From the NCBI RefSeq assembly GCF_001563475.1, contig NZ_LPUT01000027.1, forward strand, positions 124,001 through 188,000: a stretch of DNA of 64,000 nucleotides, in the 5' to 3' direction. The position numbers and the translations under genes are program-made. The notes beneath the pieces are model-generated. The model had not been told where the DNA came from and did no database searches. It was given only the letters and a program-made list of their open reading frames with translations. The stretch is from Sporosarcina sp. HYO08. GTDB lineage: Bacteria; Bacillota; Bacilli; Bacillales_A; Planococcaceae. Of this stretch, positions 59,726-64,000 are shown piece by piece (position 1 is the stretch's first letter; every line of letters begins with the position of its first letter).

Positions 59726-60078
59726 GAAAAGGATTGTGTTGGACAATTGCCGCGATCGGATTTTTGGCGCTTGTCTTGTTCGTCCTAGACGTTGGAATGG
59801 CAGTTTGGGATACGTTTTTTCTGACTGGACTCGTTCTTTTTATGTGCGGGGGCGCTTTTCTATTATTGGAAAAGGGAATTTTTAATTTTTTCTTTCTGAG
59901 CTTTCGTAAGTTTTTAAAATCGACGTCGAAAGCGGAAGAATACGTGTCGGAAGTAAATGGGGAAAGACAAGTAATCGCATCCTTGCCGATGAAATTTTCT
60001 TTTACACGTTACTTATTGCTTGTCGGTGTAGCGATGCTTGTCGTGGCAACAGTTTTTCCAGTTTATTTTATTCAATAA
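59722..60078 (+). CDS. DUF3899 membrane protein, second copy
   Basis: This is a 118-residue protein whose ATG overlaps the ATPase stop in ATGA, so it belongs to the fourth importer's operon. It has two N-terminal helices ([17 protein letters not shown], then [21 protein letters not shown]), a basic middle [19 protein letters not shown] and a C-terminal helix [20 protein letters not shown]. The same plan is seen in the DUF3899 protein at 14517-14894 beside the paralogous opp operon. It may be an accessory membrane subunit of the importer; no biochemical role is known to me. Confidence 0.8.
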   Translation: MRKGLCWTIAAIGFLALVLFVLDVGMAVWDTFFLTGLVLFMCGGAFLLLEKGIFNFFFLSFRKFLKSTSKAEEYVSEVNGERQVIASLPMKFSFTRYLLLVGVAMLVVATVFPVYFIQ

Positions 60079-60099
60079 GATGAGAATGGGGGAAGTGGA

Positions 60100-61176
60100 A
60101 TGAATCGTATTGAAAAGTTGCAAAAACAATTAGATGAACTACAAGTAGATGGTTTGATCGTTAACGGGGATTGGAATCGAAGATATTTGTCAGGATTTAC
60201 AGGAAGCAATGGCATCCTTATTGTCACAGCAGACGACGTGCGTTTTGTAACAGACTATCGTTATTTTGAGCAGGCAGAAAAGCAAACGGGGTTGGATGTT
60301 GTATTGCATGCGGAGCATACGGGTCATAAGCATAAAATCTATGACGAAGTCGCGAAGCAAGTAAAACAAATGGGGATTCGAAAGCTTGGCTTTGAACAGC
60401 AACATTTAAACTATGGCAATTACGCGCGATTGGAGACGCTCCTTGATACGACGCTCGTACCAACATATGACGTAGTTGAAAACTTGCGCATGGTAAAGTC
60501 AGCAGAAGAAATTGAAAACATTCGCATTTCCACTAAAATTACGGATGATGCATTTGTTCATATTTTAGAGATCATTCGTCCGGGCATGACTGAATTGGAT
60601 GTTGCGGGTGAACTGGAAAGCTTTATTAAGAAAAATGGCGGTTTGACTGGGACGTTTAGTCCAATCGTTGCTTCTGGAAAAAGGGCATCGTTGCCGCATG
60701 GCCGAGCAAGTGACAAAGTACTGGAAAAAGGCGACATGATCACGATTGACTTCGGTACAAATTATAATGGCTATTGGTCGGACATTTCCCGAGTGGTTGC
60801 GCTAGGCGAACCGAGCGATACGTTAAAAGAAGTGCATCAAGTTGTCCACCGGGCATTTACAAATTGCATTGATCATTTGAAGCCTGGTTTAACGGATCAA
60901 GAAGTCGATCAATATATGCGTGAAGTGTTAATAGAGACAGGGTACAACGAAGTTTCCGGGACGGGAACAGGTCATGGCATTGGACTTGAGGTACACGAAA
61001 AACCATTATTTTCAGTAGACTCCGAGAAAATACTATTGCCGAATATGGTTGTAACGGTTGAGCCGGGTGTTTATGTAAAGGATGTCGGGGGGGCGCGAGT
61101 GGAAGATATGCTCCTCATCACGGAAGAGGGCTGTGAAGTGTTGTCTCCTTCTACGAAAGAGTTAGTTATTTTGTAA
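60100..61176 (+). CDS. Xaa-Pro peptidase (M24B), copy 2
   Basis: This is a 358-residue aminopeptidase P-like enzyme. DGLIVNGDWNRRYLSGFTGS is the creatinase-like N-terminal domain. The metal ligands are in MITIDFGTNYNGYWSDISRV (two Asp), GTGHGIGLEVHE (His), VTVEPGVY (Glu) and GGARVEDM (Glu). It follows the DUF3899 gene by 21 bases with GGGGGAAG before the ATG, and no terminator intervenes, so it is part of the oligopeptide importer operon and should cut imported proline peptides. Confidence 0.93.
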   Translation: MNRIEKLQKQLDELQVDGLIVNGDWNRRYLSGFTGSNGILIVTADDVRFVTDYRYFEQAEKQTGLDVVLHAEHTGHKHKIYDEVAKQVKQMGIRKLGFEQQHLNYGNYARLETLLDTTLVPTYDVVENLRMVKSAEEIENIRISTKITDDAFVHILEIIRPGMTELDVAGELESFIKKNGGLTGTFSPIVASGKRASLPHGRASDKVLEKGDMITIDFGTNYNGYWSDISRVVALGEPSDTLKEVHQVVHRAFTNCIDHLKPGLTDQEVDQYMREVLIETGYNEVSGTGTGHGIGLEVHEKPLFSVDSEKILLPNMVVTVEPGVYVKDVGGARVEDMLLITEEGCEVLSPSTKELVIL

Positions 61177-61239
61177 GGGGAAAGGAACTGTTTTGCGCTG
61201 TTAATTGATTCGACTACAAAACAAGTTGACAATTAAATT

Positions 61240-61284
61240 AAAAAAGGCTACAGAAAACTCCTAGACGAGGTCTGTAGCCTTTTT
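61240..61284. terminator. Bidirectional terminator
   Basis: AAAAAGGCTACAG (61241-61253) pairs perfectly with 61272-61284 around an 18-base loop, with A and T runs. It ends the peptidase operon and the convergent NCS1 permease gene. Confidence 0.85.
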
Positions 61285-61292
61285 CGTTACGA

Positions 61293-62624
61293 TTAGACCG
61301 TAAATTGATCCGGTGCAACATTCTTTTTAATTTTCATAGCAAATACATATACAACAATGGAGACGATGAGCGATTGGACTGCCGGGAGACCCCACGGCGA
61401 TACGTATTGTGTGAAATACCCGACTATGATACCGGCAGCCATTGCAATGGTTGCCATCCAATTCCATCCATCATGGTCTTCCCATTCTTGCTTTCTAATG
61501 AAGAAGAAATCTGCCATCATTACTCCACCAATAGCAGGATACAATAAGGCTGTTAAGTAAAGGAAATCCATAAAGTAGTCAAGAATCCCCATTAATGCAA
61601 CGATAATCGCTAGGATTGTACCTAACAGCGTAAGAAGGGCCCGGCCTTTACCTGAGTTCACATTAAAAATGTTTGCCAAAGCTAACCCCATGCTATAGTT
61701 ATTGACTAATTGGGAAGTCCATGTCGCAAACCATAAAATTAAAAAGCCCCAAATTGGAAAACCTAATCCCATCATGACGTTAACAATATCTGCATCGCCA
61801 ACGCCTACAGCCATCACAGCCCCTACTACAAAAAGCGGTAAGCCAACAAGAATGATTCCACTCGGGATAATAAAATTATCCTTCCATGTTGGTTTAGCAT
61901 AACGCGTATAATCCGATGCAATGACCCATTGAGAAACGTTAGCCCCAATAACAAGACTAATCGCAGCCCAAATTGTCATTGTGGGTGTCGGTTGCCAAGA
62001 TGTAATCGTATCCCAACCAATATTTCGCATCGCATAGTAGATTCCGCCGGCAATTAAAACAAGACCAGCAGGAACTGCAATATAATCCGTCCATTTCATA
62101 GAACTATAACCAATAATTGAAGGGAGGGCAAAAAGTAACCCACAAACAACTGTCACAATTGCCCAGCCCATCCAATTATGCTGGTAATCGATACCGAACA
62201 TCGCGGAGATCGCGTTACCAGCTACCGCGGTTTGTAAGGCCCACCAACCAAGCGAAACGATAAAGATTGTAAATCCAACGATTACTTTTGCTTGAACAGC
62301 CCCAAAGCTAGCACGTGAAATAACAGAAGATGAACGTCCGGTTTTGGCTCCGATATAGCCTTGCAATGTGTTGCCAATCCACTGGAACCCGAATAGTGCG
62401 ATAATTAGTATTAAAAGAATCTTAGAAAGTCCGAAACTGGCAGTAAGTGCAGCCCCAACCATTAATACCGGAATGGTAAATTCTAATCCGCCAAAAATCA
62501 TCGTAGGGGTAATCCAATGTTGCCGTGCGGATTCAGGAATTGAATCTAACGCTTGGTCCTGATCCATGAAACCTTCGGCCGAAGTCTTTTTTACCCTTGT
62601 TGGGGCATTCGTTGTTTGTACCAT
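61293..62624 (-). CDS. NCS1-family permease (cytosine/hydantoin type)
   Basis: This is a 443-residue nucleobase:cation symporter-1 family carrier with about 12 helices. IPESARQHWITPTMIFGGLEF and GNTLQGYIGAKTGRSSSVISRASFG (read as two blocks) are the CodB/PucI-type first segments, and NVSQWVIASDYTRYAKP is the middle substrate region. It lies downstream of a hydantoinase B gene and a cupin gene, so a hydantoin, oxoproline or pyrimidine-type substrate is plausible. A terminator-like hairpin lies between it and the cupin gene. Confidence 0.88.
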   Translation of the reverse strand: MVQTTNAPTRVKKTSAEGFMDQDQALDSIPESARQHWITPTMIFGGLEFTIPVLMVGAALTASFGLSKILLILIIALFGFQWIGNTLQGYIGAKTGRSSSVISRASFGAVQAKVIVGFTIFIVSLGWWALQTAVAGNAISAMFGIDYQHNWMGWAIVTVVCGLLFALPSIIGYSSMKWTDYIAVPAGLVLIAGGIYYAMRNIGWDTITSWQPTPTMTIWAAISLVIGANVSQWVIASDYTRYAKPTWKDNFIIPSGIILVGLPLFVVGAVMAVGVGDADIVNVMMGLGFPIWGFLILWFATWTSQLVNNYSMGLALANIFNVNSGKGRALLTLLGTILAIIVALMGILDYFMDFLYLTALLYPAIGGVMMADFFFIRKQEWEDHDGWNWMATIAMAAGIIVGYFTQYVSPWGLPAVQSLIVSIVVYVFAMKIKKNVAPDQFTV

Positions 62625-62649
62625 TCTATTTCACATCCTTTTTGATAAT

Positions 62650-62688
62650 AAAAAAGAATAGGAAGGAGAAATGCATCGCTTCCTATTC
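62650..62688 (-). terminator. Terminator after the cupin gene
   Basis: On the minus strand GAATAGGAAG pairs with CTTCCTATTC around a 13-base loop and runs into T6. It separates the hydantoinase/cupin message from the NCS1 permease gene. Confidence 0.8.
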
Positions 62689-62718
62689 AAGAGTTTCATT
62701 TACTCAATCTATTTCCTA

Positions 62719-63033
62719 TTAGACTTTCACCAGTGCATAGACAAGCTCACATGCTTCGTTTCCTTCATTTACACACCAATGCGGTTCTCCAGCTGGAATA
62801 TAAGACGCTTGACCCTCTGTAATCGTGAAAGGTTTTCCACCGCTTTCGCCTGAAAGAGCTCCTTTAAGAATAAAGGAATATTCATGCTCTTCATGGGAAG
62901 TTGTTCCTTCTTTCGGCAATTTTTCTCCTGCAGGTATAGAGACAAAGCCAAAATTTACGTCAGCACCTTCAAATTGATCTTGAAAAAGTGTTTGGACAAT
63001 TTCTTCTGTGATTTTTGGTTGTTCAATTTTCAT
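62719..63033 (-). CDS. Small cupin-domain protein
   Basis: This is a single-domain cupin of 104 residues. The metal-site motifs are HEEHEYSFILKG (His, His, Glu) and the second motif IPAGEPHWCVNEG (His). GGAGG lies upstream of the ATG. It follows the hydantoinase B gene by 15 bases. Stand-alone cupins in such clusters can be small isomerases, amidohydrolase helpers or sensors; the substrate is not readable. Confidence 0.82.
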   Translation of the reverse strand: MKIEQPKITEEIVQTLFQDQFEGADVNFGFVSIPAGEKLPKEGTTSHEEHEYSFILKGALSGESGGKPFTITEGQASYIPAGEPHWCVNEGNEACELVYALVKV

Positions 63034-63048
63034 AGCAATTCCTCCAAA

Positions 63049-64000
63049 TTACGATGTTCTTCCAGGCAGTTCCTGATAGTCGAATGTGCTTCGATCGACT
63101 TCTACTAAAAAGTGTTCTTTTGCTTCCTCCACGGTGAAATACCCATTTTTAACATCTTGTGCAACTTGTGCTGCCGATCTATTAAGTGGATCGCCATACC
63201 CTCCACCTGTCCCTGTCATTAAACGGACTACGTCATTTTTCTGGAGTCTATAACGTGGGTAAACCCCGAAAGGACCGTCAACTTCACCATTCGCCTTATG
63301 AATATAAAACTCATTAGGGGAACCTTCATTTCCTTTGTTCATTCCCCATGGATAGAACTTATTACGTCCGTAAGTGATAGTAGCTGCTTGTCCGTCAGAT
63401 AACGCACGATAAGCCCGTATGACACCTTTACCTCCAATAAATTCACCGGCGCCAGCTCCGTTCCCATCTTGGCGCAAGCTATATTCATCAATTAGAACGC
63501 CATATCTTGTTTCCGCTACTTCTACTGGAACGTTATAGGTTTCTCCATCTGCTACACAGAATTGGCCGGAAGCTCCGTCTTGACCAAGTGCTCCACCCCA
63601 ACCCCCAACTGAAGGTTCCACAATTAAAAATGGCTCATTCGTGTCCTGATGATTACCAGTTAACGTAACTGAACAGACAGAAAGGTGATGACCGGCTGTT
63701 AAACGATTTGGTAAATGCGGAGCCATTGCTTTCCAAATCAAATCTAGACTTCCGAGTAAAGTTTCAAAGTAGTTGGAAACTGGTACCGGTCGTTCAGCTG
63801 ACATAATTGATTTTGGATCCACAATGACCTTTAGCGGTCGGAAAACCCCGTCATTCACGTCCTGTTCTGGGTTTGTCATGGCCAAGAAAATGACCCGGAC
63901 TGCTGAAACAAGCCCTGTATAGGAACAGTTCATGGGGCCGGGAACTTGTGGATGGCTGCCCCGGAAATCACAAATAAATTCATCATCCGTGATGGTTACC
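63049..64000 (-). CDS. Hydantoinase B/oxoprolinase family subunit, 5' truncated by window
   Basis: This is the C-terminal part of the HyuB-type subunit that, with HyuA, performs ATP-dependent opening of hydantoins or 5-oxoproline. The frame stays open to the right edge of the window, through FRGSHPQVPGPMNCSYTGLV, so the gene begins outside. The internal ATG at 63933 is not the start. The glycine-rich end GTGGGYGDPLNR and GEFIGGKGVIRAYRAL are family signatures. No hyuA is seen here; it should lie beyond 64000. Confidence 0.92.
   Translation of the reverse strand, partial: VTITDDEFICDFRGSHPQVPGPMNCSYTGLVSAVRVIFLAMTNPEQDVNDGVFRPLKVIVDPKSIMSAERPVPVSNYFETLLGSLDLIWKAMAPHLPNRLTAGHHLSVCSVTLTGNHQDTNEPFLIVEPSVGGWGGALGQDGASGQFCVADGETYNVPVEVAETRYGVLIDEYSLRQDGNGAGAGEFIGGKGVIRAYRALSDGQAATITYGRNKFYPWGMNKGNEGSPNEFYIHKANGEVDGPFGVYPRYRLQKNDVVRLMTGTGGGYGDPLNRSAAQVAQDVKNGYFTVEEAKEHFLVEVDRSTFDYQELPGRTS

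Noticed and set aside
1..64000. CRISPR arrays, tRNA or rRNA genes, insertion sequences, prophage
   Set aside because: I saw no regularly spaced repeats, no cloverleaf or rRNA sequence and no transposase or phage-like gene in the window.

Overview
The window looks like a chromosomal segment of a low-to-mid GC, endospore-former-type Bacillota bacterium. The best guess is a Planococcaceae or Sporosarcina-like member of the Bacillales. The reasons are the Bacillus-type trpEDCFBA order without trpG, strong AGGAGG ribosome binding sites with frequent GTG and TTG starts, YtxJ, an OpuA/GbsR pair, DUF3899 and DUF4003 proteins, and several lipoprotein-anchored Opp/Dpp systems. The genus is an inference from gene content only.

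Layout. 1-4768 holds the distal trp operon (trpE 3' end, trpDCFBA), closed by a terminator. 4861-6773 holds an AAC(3)-type acetyltransferase divergent from a DUF4003 gene. 6952-14532 holds a peptide ABC transporter (order D-F-B-C-A), an LD-carboxypeptidase and an M19 dipeptidase, which looks like a murein-peptide or dipeptide scavenging set. 14517-20805 holds a DUF3899 membrane protein divergent from a complete oppABCDF operon. 20915-31135 is housekeeping and stress: acyl-CoA thioesterase, glycerate kinase with an SLC13 carrier, OpuA glycine-betaine importer with its GbsR regulator, an unannotated 30-residue membrane peptide, MscL, an alkyltransferase-like protein, a PAP2 phosphatase and YtxJ.

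31278-43426 is a hydroxyproline/proline catabolic island. It has two intact proline-racemase-family enzymes and a third copy that lacks both catalytic cysteines. It has an HcnABC-type D-hydroxyproline dehydrogenase split over two divergent transcripts (FAD subunit, 2Fe-2S subunit and BFD-like subunit on the minus strand, DadA-like FAD subunit on the plus strand). It also has a PrdR-like sigma-54 activator, an NhaC-family carrier, a DapA-family deaminase and an aldehyde dehydrogenase. Together these can convert trans-4-hydroxy-L-proline to 2-oxoglutarate. 44019-45329 is rpoN itself. 45669-46100 is a broken AGCS amino-acid carrier. 46174-47277 and 60100-61176 are two Xaa-Pro peptidases. 47939-53647 and 54029-59725 are two more peptide importers; the second has its two ATPases fused in one polypeptide and a second DUF3899 gene behind it. 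61293-64000 is a hydantoinase B (cut by the window edge), cupin and NCS1 permease group.

How it fits together. I can read four -24/-12 (GG-N10-GC) promoters: before the DadA-like/racemase operon, before the broken AGCS gene, before the third peptide importer and before the fourth. All lie within about 18 kb around rpoN and a single sigma-54 activator gene. With the Xaa-Pro peptidases, this suggests one regulon for using proline- and hydroxyproline-rich (collagen-like) peptides: import, cleavage of the Xaa-Pro bond, epimerisation, oxidation and entry into the TCA cycle. A CcpA-type cre site in front of rpoN, and another in front of the fourth importer, would tie this to carbon status. The enzymatic steps follow from known families. 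The regulon as a unit is inference from promoter reading and gene order.
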